A stretch of DNA of 34,530 nucleotides from JAQVEM01 sp964610315 (GTDB lineage: Bacteria; Actinomycetota; Humimicrobiia; Humimicrobiales; Humimicrobiaceae), in the NCBI GenBank assembly GCA_964610315.1, contig CAZSVM010000021.1, positions 1-34,530 on the forward strand, read 5' to 3'. Positions within the stretch are counted from its first letter, which is position 1. Each line of letters begins with the position of its first letter. Below, one piece after another: positions 7,801 to 15,976 of the stretch. The position numbers were made by a program, and so were the translations under genes. Below the pieces are notes generated by a model. The model was not told the origin of the DNA, made no database searches, and saw nothing but the letters and a program-made list of their open reading frames with translations.

Positions 7801-8401
7801 TCTGCAGGTAGAAGGAAAGAAAAAAGGCAAAAGCAGAGAGTCTAAGGGGATTGGTGATAATAAGAAAATAGAAATAAAAAAGGGAATTTCCACGCAAACG
7901 CAGGAAGAAAATAAAAAGGAAGTAAGAGAGGTAAAATTAAAACCCCGACCAAGGCCGGAAGTTACTCATGGTATGACCAAGAAATATAAAATCGGAAACT
8001 GCGGAAAACTTTATGTAACCGTAAATTCGGATGAGAATGGAATATGCGAGGTGTTTATAAATACAGGAGAGGAAGGATGCACAGCACTGACCGAAGCAGT
8101 GGGCAGGCTTATAAGTATTGCTATCAGGTCAGGTATAAATATCGAATCGGTAAAGAGACAAGTAGAGGGAATAAGATGTATAACCTGTATTGCTGATTCT
8201 GAAACCCATGTTCTTTCCTGTCCCGATGCCATGGGGAAAGCTATAGATTTTTATATGAACGGATCCAATAAATTTGACCTGGGTGTAACCAGCGGTCCCC
8301 GATCGGTTATGATATGTCCCGAAGAAGGGTGCGGGGGCATAATGGAACCTGAAGGCGGCTGTTATGTATGCAGAAACTGTGGCTATTCCAAGTGTTCCTG
8401 A
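4829..8401 (+). CDS. nrdJ: Class II (B12-dependent) ribonucleotide reductase with intein
   Basis: Makes deoxyribonucleotides using adenosylcobalamin to generate a thiyl radical. The 1190-residue precursor contains a 402-residue intein (295-696); the mature enzyme would be 788 residues, normal for NrdJ. Visible parts: redox Cys-112 in LAACFVLPVGD; the active-site loop split as STNP (before the intein) and CGEQPLLPYEACNLGSINL (after), with thiyl Cys-697, Glu-699 and second redox Cys-708; phosphate loop TIAPTGTLSIIADCSSGVEP; a Lys-rich linker near 1000; a TSCPD domain (PF12637) ending in LSCPDAMGKAI; and a Cys-rich tail (CPEEGCGG, CYVCRNCGYSKC) for thiol relay or metal. The start has GGAGG at 4816-4820. 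The NrdR-box promoter upstream indicates repression by NrdR. It ends 3 bases from the convergent macrodomain gene. Confidence 0.96.
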   Translation: MEIDNVKKTKNKKNQDDYYLNKEIHLSENAVKVLERRYLKRDEEGILLENPRDMFIRVARNIASAERKYEKTETEIKRIERQFFDIMTNLDFLPNSPTLMNAGKELQQLAACFVLPVGDSMNDIFEALKETALIQKSGGGVGYSFSNIRPKNDVVLSTKGVSSGPISFMTVFNAATDTIKQGGTRRGANMGILRVDHPDILEFITSKENNQRLTNFNISVGVTEKFMKAVENDEDYEIINPRTKEVVNKYRAREVFGKIVEHAWKNGDPGIIFLDRLNKDNPTPHLGQIESTNPCVSGDTLVSTDNGFIKAGKLYEKISTGENIKILFDKRALEYKVSKEFSNNNLDFLESGDVRSWNRGLKDTYKLVTYSGYELEATPEHKILTAGGYKKLIEITEGEEILIQPMGKFQSEIKIFDNGKVKKLNNFTKRKALNLPEYWSGELGEIMGWLIGDGWLREDRVGLTFGSKDRELSSYFKQIIKEWYNYDIKEVERENGVIHLSYHSKGFVEFFKELGVKVCVSRDKEVPESLFTAPKETSVGFLRGIFSSDGNIDDTDGTIKISSSSQKLLKGIQILLLGIGIKSNILTRRYSFSKNFSYINKNGENKSYKAKNDNYYELFISGGVSKKRFQKEIGFLLERKKELLDSFKFEKLSSNNYYNKFIDKVTEIKYAGKKEVFDFNEPLSNSYIANGIVVRNCGEQPLLPYEACNLGSINLAHMIREEEGIKKIDFNKLGRIVHTAVRFLDDVIDMSRYPLDKIKKMAQGNRKIGLGVMGYADLLIILGIPYDSEEALELAQKIMSFIQDESKNASKELAKEKGIFPNFKGSIYDSPDGYEIRNATTTTIAPTGTLSIIADCSSGVEPLFAMSFVKNVMDNDKLVEVNKYFNKIAIDEGFYSEELMEKIAEEGTLKDIDEVPSKYKRIFVTAHEISPNWHVRTQAVFQKYVDNAVSKTVNFSNDATVQDVENVYMLAYRLDCKGITIFRDKSRDTQVLQVEGKKKGKSRESKGIGDNKKIEIKKGISTQTQEENKKEVREVKLKPRPRPEVTHGMTKKYKIGNCGKLYVTVNSDENGICEVFINTGEEGCTALTEAVGRLISIAIRSGINIESVKRQVEGIRCITCIADSETHVLSCPDAMGKAIDFYMNGSNKFDLGVTSGPRSVMICPEEGCGGIMEPEGGCYVCRNCGYSKCS
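5711..6916 (+). mobile_element. LAGLIDADG intein in the reductase
   Basis: In-frame 402-codon insertion. Block A is CVSGDTLVSTDNGF with nucleophile Cys-1. Block B is LEATPEHKIL (TxxH). The dodecapeptide endonuclease motifs are MGWLIGDGW (Asp near precursor residue 453) and FLRGIFSSDGN (Asp near 549), so the homing endonuclease looks intact. Block F is around KKEVFDFNEP and block G is YIANGIVVRN, followed by Cys +1. The C-terminal Asn is present, but the penultimate residue is Arg rather than the usual His. Base composition is somewhat more AT-rich than the flanking extein. The insertion site is immediately before the catalytic cysteine of the host enzyme. Confidence 0.95.
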
Positions 8402-8404
8402 TTC

Positions 8405-8950
8405 TTATTCCTGATTTTCCAGAATCTTTTCCAGAGATGATTTATAGGTGTTATAGTCCCTTTCTGAAAAAAGAACCATCTTTACCAGTTTTACTTCCTG
8501 ATGTTCTTTTAAAAACCTGATAATGGTCTTAAGAGCAATCATTGAAGCTTCTCCAACCGGGTAGCCGAAAATCCCGGTGCTTATGGAGGGAAAGGAAATG
8601 CTTTCGATATTATTTTTAAAAGCCAGCATCAGACTGTTATAATAACTGTTTTTTAAATTTTTGGGGTCGCTTTCACTGCTACTGTAAATCGGACCCACGG
8701 TATGAATCACATACTTCGCCTTAAGGTTATATCCGCCAGTAAGTTTAGCCTCACCGGTATCGCAGCCTCCCAGGGTTTTACTTTCTTCCCACAGCAGGGC
8801 CCCTGCTGCCCTGTGAATGGCACCGGATACTCCGCCGCCCGGAGAAAGCTCCCTGTTGGCGGCATTTACTATGGCATCTGTTTCTTCCCGGGTTATATCA
8901 CCGGTTACAAGTTCCAGTAATGAGTTTCCAATTTTATGTCTGGTTAACAT
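8405..8950 (-). CDS. Macrodomain protein (ADP-ribose binding/hydrolase)
   Basis: A 181-residue single macrodomain. ADP-ribose-binding blocks are clear: VTGDITREETDAIVNAANREL (residues about 15-35), GGGVSGAIHRAAG (38-50), YVIHTVGP and the phosphate loop ISFPSISTGIFGYPVGEA. Such proteins bind ADP-ribose or O-acetyl-ADP-ribose and often remove ADP-ribose or acetyl groups. In MacroD/YmdB-type hydrolases the position after GGGV is a catalytic Asp; here it is Ser (GGGVSGAIH), so activity may differ or rest on Asn-32 and water alone. The gene converges on the reductase with only a 3-base gap, leaving no room for a separate terminator. Confidence 0.92.
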   Translation of the reverse strand: MLTRHKIGNSLLELVTGDITREETDAIVNAANRELSPGGGVSGAIHRAAGALLWEESKTLGGCDTGEAKLTGGYNLKAKYVIHTVGPIYSSSESDPKNLKNSYYNSLMLAFKNNIESISFPSISTGIFGYPVGEASMIALKTIIRFLKEHQEVKLVKMVLFSERDYNTYKSSLEKILENQE

Positions 8951-8986
8951 GATATTATTAGAATCCTGATATATATCAGTAAATAA

Positions 8987-9730
8987 TTATTCCCACCTGA
9001 AGGTTATAGTAGATAAGATTGCTCCTACCACCAGAAGACCCAGAATTACAGTTAAATCCAGCCAGTGTGATCCCCAGCTGTTTCCTGCCCATAAACCTTT
9101 CAAAAAGCGAACTACATAGGTAAGTGGCAGGAATTTACTTATGCTTCCCACTTTATCACCTATGACCTCAATAGGTATGGCTGCTCCGGAAAGAAACATC
9201 ATAAGGAAGCCGGTAACCATTCCGGCTACCTGTGCTACCCGAGCAGTGGGCGACAGACTTGCAATAAGATACCCGAAGGAGAAAAAAGACAGAGTGGAGA
9301 TGGTAAAACCTGCCAGTATACTAAAAATGTTTCCTCCATATTGGACGTGGTAGACGAATTTTCCTAATAAAAAAAGAAGGGTTACACCAATGAATGACAT
9401 AAAAAAATAGGTGAAGATATTGGCAAAAAGATAGATTGCCGGAGATAACGGTGTCGAATGAAACCTTTTTAATATTCCCCTTTCTCTGTCCTCGGCAGTA
9501 GAAATGGGCACACTCATCATACCGACTGTAACAATTATTATTCCCATATATGCCGGAAGCTGGGAATCAATAAAACCAAGGCCACCAAAAAAAGGATTGG
9601 GTTCGTTTCCATAAATGAAACCAAACAAAAGCAGAAGCATTGGAGCCCAGATAAGAGTAAAGAAAGCTGCCATGGGTTCTCGCAGGTATAGTTTAGACTG
9701 AACCACTGTAAGCCTTAATAGAGACTTCAA
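8987..9730 (-). CDS. ABC-2 type transporter permease
   Basis: A 247-residue ABC-2 permease (DrrB/YadH-like) with about six membrane spans. It has the characteristic loop SVPISTAEDRERGILKRFHSTPLSP (short N-terminal amphipathic region, then the EDRE-GxLKR-xxTPL signature) and the late LSGAAIPIEVIGD...LPLTYVVRFLKGLW segment. It should pair with the ATPase encoded just upstream in the operon as a drug, lipid or polysaccharide exporter; substrate unknown. The start is TTG at 9728-9730, supported by AAGGAGG 5 bases upstream, a site that overlaps the ATPase stop codon region and so implies translational coupling. Confidence 0.9.
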   Translation of the reverse strand: MKSLLRLTVVQSKLYLREPMAAFFTLIWAPMLLLLFGFIYGNEPNPFFGGLGFIDSQLPAYMGIIIVTVGMMSVPISTAEDRERGILKRFHSTPLSPAIYLFANIFTYFFMSFIGVTLLFLLGKFVYHVQYGGNIFSILAGFTISTLSFFSFGYLIASLSPTARVAQVAGMVTGFLMMFLSGAAIPIEVIGDKVGSISKFLPLTYVVRFLKGLWAGNSWGSHWLDLTVILGLLVVGAILSTITFRWE

Positions 9731-9739
9731 AAAACCTCC

Positions 9740-10657
9740 TTAATTTCTTATTTGTTTTCCGGTTAAAGCAAGGAATACATCTTCCAGTGTAGGCCGCTCG
9801 GTTTGAAGATCATAAAAGTCAATATTACGATTAACCAGAAAATTAACCACGTCCTTTACCATTCTTTTATCATAACCATATACGGTTATATTATCTCCTG
9901 ATTTTTCATATCTACTTATACTTTTAATATTATCTAAAGCGTATAATTCAGGGCTATCAGCTGCACTGAACATAAGCCGCGCTTCTATTTTTATGTTTCT
10001 AATTAAATTTGCAGGTGTGTCCAAAGCAATTATTTTTCCATTATCCATAATAGCTACTCTATCACATAACCTTTCGGCTTCTTCCATGAAATGGGTGGTA
10101 AGAAATATGGTTTTGCCTTTATTCCTCACACTGGTTATAAGATCCCATGTTGCTCTTCTGGCCTGGGGGTCAAGGCCGGTGGTTAATTCGTCAAGAAAAA
10201 TAAGTTCAGGGTCGTTAATTAATGATAGAGCGATAAAGAGCCTCTGCTTTTGGCCGCCTGATAGTTTATCAAAATAAGAACCACTTTTTTCTTTCAGGCC
10301 GAGTTCCTCTAAAAGCGGCGCAGTTTCTATGTTCTTTTTATAGAAGGATGAAAAGAGAGATACTGCTTCCCATACTTTTATTCTTCCCGGAAGCTGGGAT
10401 TCCTGAAGCTGAATACCAATAAGATTTCTTAGTGTACTGCCGCTGGAAATTGGATTCATATCCAGTACATTTAAACTTCCAGAAGTCGGTTTACGAAGCC
10501 CTTCTATACATTCTATGGCAGTGGTTTTACCCGCACCATTTGGCCCCACAAGTCCGAATATTTCTCCGCTGTAGATTTCGAAGGAAATATCATCTACGGC
10601 TTTTATCTTTCCGTAAGTTTTATAGAGATTTTTTACCTGTACGACAGCTTTATTCAT
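9740..10657 (-). CDS. ABC transporter ATP-binding protein (DrrA/CcmA type)
   Basis: A 305-residue ATPase of the ABC-2 exporter. Walker A is GPNGAGKTT (about residues 38-46), the signature is LSGGQKQRL, Walker B is PELIFLDELTTGLDP with the catalytic Glu, and the H-loop is TTHFMEEAERLCD. The C-terminal 80 residues form the DUF4162-like tail usual in this class (ending LEDVFLALTGKQ). It is the first gene of a two-gene operon with the permease, stop and start separated by 9 bases. A good minus-strand promoter is found 40-65 bases upstream of the ATG. Confidence 0.94.
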   Translation of the reverse strand: MNKAVVQVKNLYKTYGKIKAVDDISFEIYSGEIFGLVGPNGAGKTTAIECIEGLRKPTSGSLNVLDMNPISSGSTLRNLIGIQLQESQLPGRIKVWEAVSLFSSFYKKNIETAPLLEELGLKEKSGSYFDKLSGGQKQRLFIALSLINDPELIFLDELTTGLDPQARRATWDLITSVRNKGKTIFLTTHFMEEAERLCDRVAIMDNGKIIALDTPANLIRNIKIEARLMFSAADSPELYALDNIKSISRYEKSGDNITVYGYDKRMVKDVVNFLVNRNIDFYDLQTERPTLEDVFLALTGKQIRN

Positions 10658-10695
10658 AGATTTTTTTTAATATTTCCTGATATTTATTCTGTTAA

Positions 10696-10724
10696 AGTAT
10701 AATAGAATATTTATTTCCAATCAA
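10696..10724 (-). promoter_or_regulatory. Promoter of the ABC-2 exporter operon
   Basis: On the minus strand TTGATT (10719-10724) and TATACT (10696-10701) are separated by 17 bases. The predicted start near 10689 gives a leader of about 30 bases to the ATPase ATG. Confidence 0.6.
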
Positions 10725-10780
10725 GAAAATATTAAATGTTAATTTAGTAAATTTTTACTTTTAACAGGCATTTTAAGGAA

Positions 10781-10811
10781 CAGGGTTTTGAATTACGACC
10801 CTGATCGTAAT
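10781..10811 (-). terminator. Overlapping hairpins after the P-type ATPase gene
   Basis: Two mutually exclusive stems lie just after the ATPase stop: CAGGGT 10781-10786 with ACCCTG 10798-10803, and ATTACGA 10792-10798 with TCGTAAT 10805-10811. No U-run follows on the minus strand, so I rate termination as uncertain. Confidence 0.3.
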
Positions 10812-10824
10812 CATTTGATTGTAG

Positions 10825-13674
10825 TTATCGGTTACCACTGTAAATCCTTCTTTTTCTGTAAATTATCTCGTTTATGATGTTAATGATGAGAACCGGCACC
10901 ACCGAACTGGCCACTACCAGCAGCCATTGATACAGGTTTAGGCCGGCGGTTTGGAATATATTCTGGAGCCAGGGTAGATAAATTATCCCGATCTGAAGCA
11001 GAATGGATACTGTCACTGCAAGATTTAGAAATTTATTCTCAAAAATATTCTTCCTGAATATGCCTTTGTTCTCGAATCTGAAGTTAAAAGTATGAAGGAG
11101 CTGAGTCAGAACCAGGGTGGTAAAAACAGAGGTCTGGAAAATTTCCGTATCATGAATAAGATCATGGGTATCGAAAAATAACGGCCCGGCAAAGTATATA
11201 AAAAGGGCTCCAAGAGTCAGAATCAGACCCTGCCACGATATTAAAATAAGACCCCTTCTGCTTAAAATCCGTTCCTTTTTTTTGGTTGCCTTTCTGTCCA
11301 TGATGTTTTTTTCCGGAGGGTCTATCCCCAGAGCCATAGCCGGAAGTCCGTCAGTTATAAGGTTCATCCACAGAATTTGCACCGGTAGAAGAGGTATATA
11401 AAGAAATCCCCGCTGTCCTGTAATAAGGTAGAATATATAATCACCGACCAGTATGGAGACAAACATCAGAAGTACTTCCGAAATATTGCAGGAGAGAAGG
11501 AACAATATGAATTTTTTTAAGTTATCATATATTACTCTACCCTGTTTTATAGCCTTGACTATGGTGGCAAAATTATCATCGGTCAAAATCATATCACTGG
11601 ACTCTTTACTGACATCGGTTCCCACAATGCCCATAGCTACACCAATATCAGCCTTTTTTAGTGACGGAGCATCGTTTATACCATCTCCGGTCATGGCCAC
11701 TATGTGATTTTTTTTCTTTAATGCTTCCACGATATCGACTTTATGGGAAGGGGAAACCCTGGCAAAAATTCTTATATCTTCTATCTGCTTTTCAAGTTCC
11801 TCCCTGGTCAGCATATCGAATTCGATGCCGTCTATAATTTTATCTTCAGGGCCTAGTATTCTCAGTTCTTCTCCTATGGCCCGGGCGGTCATCTTATGGT
11901 CACCGGTTACCATAATGATTTTGATATTGGCCCTCTTGCATTTTTCAATGGCATCATATACTTCCGGCCGGGGAGGATCAATCATCCCCACCATACCCAG
12001 ATATACCAGATCTCCTTCTTCCTCCTTAATCTTTTCCTCCGAAGGGAGATTATTTAGATATTTGAAAGCAAAAGCCAGATTTCTCATCGATTTACTGCCA
12101 AGCAAATGATTGTTTTTTTTAATTTTTTCTCTATCGATATCGGTTAAATTGTCTACTTTCCCGTTTTTAATTATTCCAGTGCATTTTTCCAATATTACTT
12201 CGGGGGCTCCTTTTGAAAATAGAATATATTTATGATTTCTGGTCTTATCAGCAACCGATATTTTATTGATAGTGGTCATCATTTTACGTTCGGAATCAAA
12301 AGGTTCCTCCATTTTCCGGGGATAATCCTTTTCCAGTTTGCTTTTATCTATTGAATAAAAACTGCCCAATTCAAGCAGCGCTGCTTCCGTAGGGTCTCCG
12401 GTAATTTGATCACTCTCACTATCGGCGTAGTAAGCATCATTACAGAGAACGGCATTTTTAAGCAGAAGGTTTAGCGGCTCGCTGCTTTCAAGATTTTTGA
12501 TACTTAAAACATTACCGGTGCGGTTATTCAGCCGGTTATATTTTTCTATAAAGCGGCTATAAGCCACAACTTCCTCCATACCGGAATATATTTTTCTCAC
12601 CACCATCTTATTTTCGGTAAGAGTTCCGGTTTTATCCGTGCATATAACCGATACGCTGCCCAGTGTTTCTACGGAACTTAATTTTCTGACTATGGCATTA
12701 TTTTTTGCCATTTTTTGAACGCCGAGTGCAAGAGATACGGTAACTATAGCCGGTAGTCCTTCCGGTATGGAAGCAACTGCCAGTGCTACGGCAACCAGGA
12801 GCATCTGTGCTACTGAATTACCTTTTAGTATCCCGGATAAGAAAACAACTACACTTATTGACAGGCATATTATTCCAATTCTTTTTCCTACAGCCTTCAG
12901 CTCAATCTGAAGGGGAGTGAGTTCCTCTTCCTCCTGAACCATGCTGGCAATTTTACCGATCTCGGTATTTTGTCCCGTCCCGGTGACAACGGCAATACAT
13001 CTTCCTTTAACTACGGTAGTGCCGCTGAAAAGCATATTTTTCTTATCTCCCAGAGGAAGATTTTCTTTACCGAGAGCAGCAGTAATTTTGTTTACCGGCA
13101 GGGATTCGCCGGTAAGGATCGATTCATTAACCTGCAGGTTGGTTTGCTCTATAATCCGGCAGTCTGCGGGTACCAGATCTCCCGCTGTCAGCTTAATAAT
13201 ATCACCGGGTACCAGATTCCTGGAATAAATGCTTTTTTCGCGGCCTTCTCTTATTACCAGAGCGGAAGGTGAAGCAAGTTCCTTTAAAGCCTGCAGCGCT
13301 CTTTCGGCGCGGTATTCCTGCACAAAACCCAGGACCGAATTTATTATCAGTATAATCAGAATAACCACTGCATCGGTAATTTCCCTTATAATTATTCCAG
13401 AGATAAATGCGGCGGCAATAAGTATCCATATCATAAAATCATTAAACTGGGATATGAATATTCTGAAAGGCGTGCGTCCCTTTTTTTCCTCCAGCTCATT
13501 AAAACCATATTTTGCAGTTCTGCTTTCCGCTTCTTTTATATTTATGCCTGTTTTAAGGTTAGTATTTAGTTTTTTACCGATTTCTTTTATGGATTTTGTA
13601 TGCCAGAAAATGGCATCGGAAAAAATGGATGCATTTATAGATTTATTAGTTTTATTTTTATCCTTTATTCCCAC
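10825..13674 (-). CDS. P-type Ca2+-transporting ATPase (P2A, SERCA-like)
   Basis: A 949-residue cation pump. Motifs in order: TGES (188-191, actuator domain), IPEGLP in M4 (303-308), ICTDKTGTLTENK with phosphorylated Asp-347, KGAPE nucleotide-binding loop, MVTGDHKMTA, and MTGDGINDAPSLKKADIGVAMG. The calcium ligands known from SERCA have counterparts: Glu in IPEGLP, Asn and Glu in the M5 segment SCNISEVLL, and Asn, Thr, Asp in the M6 segment NLITDGLPA. This favours Ca2+ over H+ or Na+/K+ transport. An N-terminal cation-ATPase domain and C-terminal M7-M10 domain are present; about ten spans. The start is GTG at 13672-13674 without a clear ribosome site. It probably removes Ca2+ from the cytoplasm. 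Confidence 0.93.
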   Translation of the reverse strand: MGIKDKNKTNKSINASIFSDAIFWHTKSIKEIGKKLNTNLKTGINIKEAESRTAKYGFNELEEKKGRTPFRIFISQFNDFMIWILIAAAFISGIIIREITDAVVILIILIINSVLGFVQEYRAERALQALKELASPSALVIREGREKSIYSRNLVPGDIIKLTAGDLVPADCRIIEQTNLQVNESILTGESLPVNKITAALGKENLPLGDKKNMLFSGTTVVKGRCIAVVTGTGQNTEIGKIASMVQEEEELTPLQIELKAVGKRIGIICLSISVVVFLSGILKGNSVAQMLLVAVALAVASIPEGLPAIVTVSLALGVQKMAKNNAIVRKLSSVETLGSVSVICTDKTGTLTENKMVVRKIYSGMEEVVAYSRFIEKYNRLNNRTGNVLSIKNLESSEPLNLLLKNAVLCNDAYYADSESDQITGDPTEAALLELGSFYSIDKSKLEKDYPRKMEEPFDSERKMMTTINKISVADKTRNHKYILFSKGAPEVILEKCTGIIKNGKVDNLTDIDREKIKKNNHLLGSKSMRNLAFAFKYLNNLPSEEKIKEEEGDLVYLGMVGMIDPPRPEVYDAIEKCKRANIKIIMVTGDHKMTARAIGEELRILGPEDKIIDGIEFDMLTREELEKQIEDIRIFARVSPSHKVDIVEALKKKNHIVAMTGDGINDAPSLKKADIGVAMGIVGTDVSKESSDMILTDDNFATIVKAIKQGRVIYDNLKKFILFLLSCNISEVLLMFVSILVGDYIFYLITGQRGFLYIPLLPVQILWMNLITDGLPAMALGIDPPEKNIMDRKATKKKERILSRRGLILISWQGLILTLGALFIYFAGPLFFDTHDLIHDTEIFQTSVFTTLVLTQLLHTFNFRFENKGIFRKNIFENKFLNLAVTVSILLQIGIIYLPWLQNIFQTAGLNLYQWLLVVASSVVPVLIINIINEIIYRKRRIYSGNR

Positions 13675-13782
13675 TTTAACTATTTGTCAGGTATATTGAA
13701 TAAAATTATGGTAATTATTAAATGCTATAATATTAAAACATATAAAATAATAGGAGTAAATTGTAAAAGGCGGTAAATTATT

Positions 13783-14637
13783 TTAACTCCAGATATTATG
13801 AAACATTTCCCATTCCGAGATATGGCTGCTTATATATTTTTCCATAACTTTAAGGATTTTTTCCATATTTATATTAACCAGTGTTTCCTTATCCCCGTTT
13901 CGTAACAGGTCTATGGGGCTTTCGATTATCTGAAAATGATTGTACTTATCTTTTCTCCAGATAAAACTGGGTATCAGTACCGCGCCCGATTTTAGGGCTA
14001 TCTGCAGGGCACCGGTAGGGAAATAAGCTTTTTTCCCAAAAAAATTAAAGGGCCGGGCAGCCCGTCCGGTAGGGTCCCAGTCTGACGGTATAGCAATTAT
14101 TTCATTATTTTTTAATATTCTAAAAACATTAAGTATCTTATTTATATAAAGAGTTTTAAGTCCCTTGGATAACCTTTTTGATTCGAAAAAATTTCTGGTA
14201 AGCCTGTTTTTTCTAAAAAGGCTGATACCCCATATATTATATCCTTCAACAGCCAGCCTGCACGCGCCCCACTCAAAATTTCCAATATGGGCCGTAAAAA
14301 TAACTACCCCTTTTCCTTTTTTTAGGGCGCTGTCCAGATGCTCGAGACCTTTGATTTCCACTCTTTTTTTTAATCTTTCCGGGGAAATAATTGAGTGTTT
14401 AAGAAAATCAACTATATTTTTTGCCCAGCTTACGAAGACCCTGATAGCAATTTTATGTGTTTTGCTGCTGTTGAAATCTATATCCAGTACTCTGGAAATA
14501 TTGTTTTTTATGATTCTGACATTTGTGCCAGTCAGAAACCAGAGCCTGGCGCCAAACTCTGCAATAAGGTAAGCTAAAGGATAGGGAGCAGTGACAGCAA
14601 TAAATTCCAGGATTTTATATCCAATATATCCAAACAT
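13783..14637 (-). CDS. LpxL/HtrB-family lysophospholipid acyltransferase
   Basis: A 284-residue membrane-associated acyltransferase of PF03279. The catalytic HxxxxE motif is H117-IGNF-E122 in FTAHIGNFEWG, and the later block IAIPSDWDPTGRAARPFNFFGK corresponds to the family's conserved Asp/Arg substrate region. An N-terminal hydrophobic helix (about 5-35) anchors it. In Gram-negatives this family adds secondary acyl chains to lipid A; in mycobacteria the homologue PatA acylates phosphatidylinositol mannosides. No lipid A genes are visible here, so I cannot choose between them; a glycolipid acyltransferase is the safe call. GAGAG precedes the ATG. It lies 108 bases upstream of the P-type ATPase gene on the same strand. 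Confidence 0.85.
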   Translation of the reverse strand: MFGYIGYKILEFIAVTAPYPLAYLIAEFGARLWFLTGTNVRIIKNNISRVLDIDFNSSKTHKIAIRVFVSWAKNIVDFLKHSIISPERLKKRVEIKGLEHLDSALKKGKGVVIFTAHIGNFEWGACRLAVEGYNIWGISLFRKNRLTRNFFESKRLSKGLKTLYINKILNVFRILKNNEIIAIPSDWDPTGRAARPFNFFGKKAYFPTGALQIALKSGAVLIPSFIWRKDKYNHFQIIESPIDLLRNGDKETLVNINMEKILKVMEKYISSHISEWEMFHNIWS

Positions 14638-14793
14638 TCTTACTCTCTTTCTTGAATAAGTATTGTATAATAATAATAAATTTTGATTATAAATTAAAGT
14701 TTATAAGATATTATAATTATGTTGAATACTGTATTTTGAATAACAATTATTAAATAATAGTATGATACATAATAATTGCGAGGGCTGATTTTT

Positions 14794-15951
14794 ATGTTAA
14801 ATTCGGAAATAAAACTTTCAGGTGTGGAAACGGTATTAAATTATGTTTCAACCGGAAAGCCGGTAGTAAGCATTTACCTTCTGGTTGATCGTTCCAGGAC
14901 TTCCAAAAAAAGTTATCAGACAAAATTAAATTCTATGATAGTGGGTGCCAAAGAGAAATTGGAAGCCGATGAAAGCTTCGATAAGAATCACAAAAAGGAA
15001 ATATATGAAATTTTCGAAAAGGTGAAATCATATATAGACGATAAATTCAGGGCCGATTCCGCCAGGACGCTGGTGATTTTTTCTTCCGGCGACGGTTTGT
15101 GGGAAGAATTCAGAATACCTATAATAATGAGGTCTAAAATAATTATCGACCCCAAACCCCATACCCAGAATATTAGAACCCTTATTAATAATTCGAAAAA
15201 ATACGGCATACTGATGATAAACAGAGAAAAGGCACAGATCTATTCCCTATATCTGGGGGAGGTTAATGAATATCTGGCTGCATTTATAAGTGATGTCCCT
15301 TCAAAAGTTAATTTTAGAAGCGAGGCGGTATTGAGAGAGAAGAAACTGTTCAGCAGGCTGGAAGAGAAGCTTCATCATTTCTTTAAGCTTGTCAACGATA
15401 AGACATTGGAACTCTTTAAAGAAAAAAAATTTGATTATCTGATATTATCGGGCAGGAAAGAAATAATTCCTAATTTTGAAAATTATTTACATAGTTATCT
15501 GAGGTCCATAAATATAGGCAGTATGGATGCCGAACCGGATTCAAAAATCTCCCTGATTGCTGGGAAAGCTAAAAAGGTTATTGATGAATTTGAGAGTAAA
15601 GTCAAAAACGGTCTGGTTGATAAACTGATTGACGAATTCAATCCCAATAGAATGGGTGTGCTGGGAATCGATGCTGTTATAAAATCTTTATTAATTGAGC
15701 AAATAAAGAGTTTGATATATGAACGTCAGTTTACACACAGTGGTTATGTCTGTGGCATATGCGGATATATAACCATAGAACAAAAAAGTAAATGCCCTTA
15801 TTGTGACGGAGAGCTGGTATTTTATAATGATATAGTGGATGAAATCGTTGAGGACGCTTTGAATCAGGGATGTGAAGTGGTGGATATAGAAAGAAATGAT
15901 AAATTGATAGAAGCGGGAAGTATCGGTGCCGTATTAAGATATAGGTTATAA
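14794..15951 (+). CDS. Bacterial archaeo-eukaryotic release factor-like protein (baeRF)
   Basis: A 385-residue protein resembling bacterial members of the eRF1/Pelota superfamily (baeRF). N-terminal part: a Sm-like/eRF1 domain-1 type region with SIYLLVDRSRT. The middle has KKYGILMINREKAQIYSLYLGEV and FDYLILSGRKEIIPNFENYL, the eRF1 domain-2-like fold where eRF1 carries GGQ; I see no GGQ. The C-terminal domain (from about 265) contains GVLGIDAVIKSLL and a zinc-ribbon CGICGY...CPYC, then the closing EAGSIGAVLRYRL. Family members are thought to act on stalled ribosomes or peptidyl-tRNA, by analogy with Vms1/ANKZF1. A longer frame exists from TTG 14776, but GAGGG 9 bases before ATG 14794 decides for the shorter form. 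It is convergent with nrdR. Confidence 0.75.
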   Translation: MLNSEIKLSGVETVLNYVSTGKPVVSIYLLVDRSRTSKKSYQTKLNSMIVGAKEKLEADESFDKNHKKEIYEIFEKVKSYIDDKFRADSARTLVIFSSGDGLWEEFRIPIIMRSKIIIDPKPHTQNIRTLINNSKKYGILMINREKAQIYSLYLGEVNEYLAAFISDVPSKVNFRSEAVLREKKLFSRLEEKLHHFFKLVNDKTLELFKEKKFDYLILSGRKEIIPNFENYLHSYLRSINIGSMDAEPDSKISLIAGKAKKVIDEFESKVKNGLVDKLIDEFNPNRMGVLGIDAVIKSLLIEQIKSLIYERQFTHSGYVCGICGYITIEQKSKCPYCDGELVFYNDIVDEIVEDALNQGCEVVDIERNDKLIEAGSIGAVLRYRL

Positions 15952-15976
15952 GAAGCTGTAAGATATTATTTTGATA

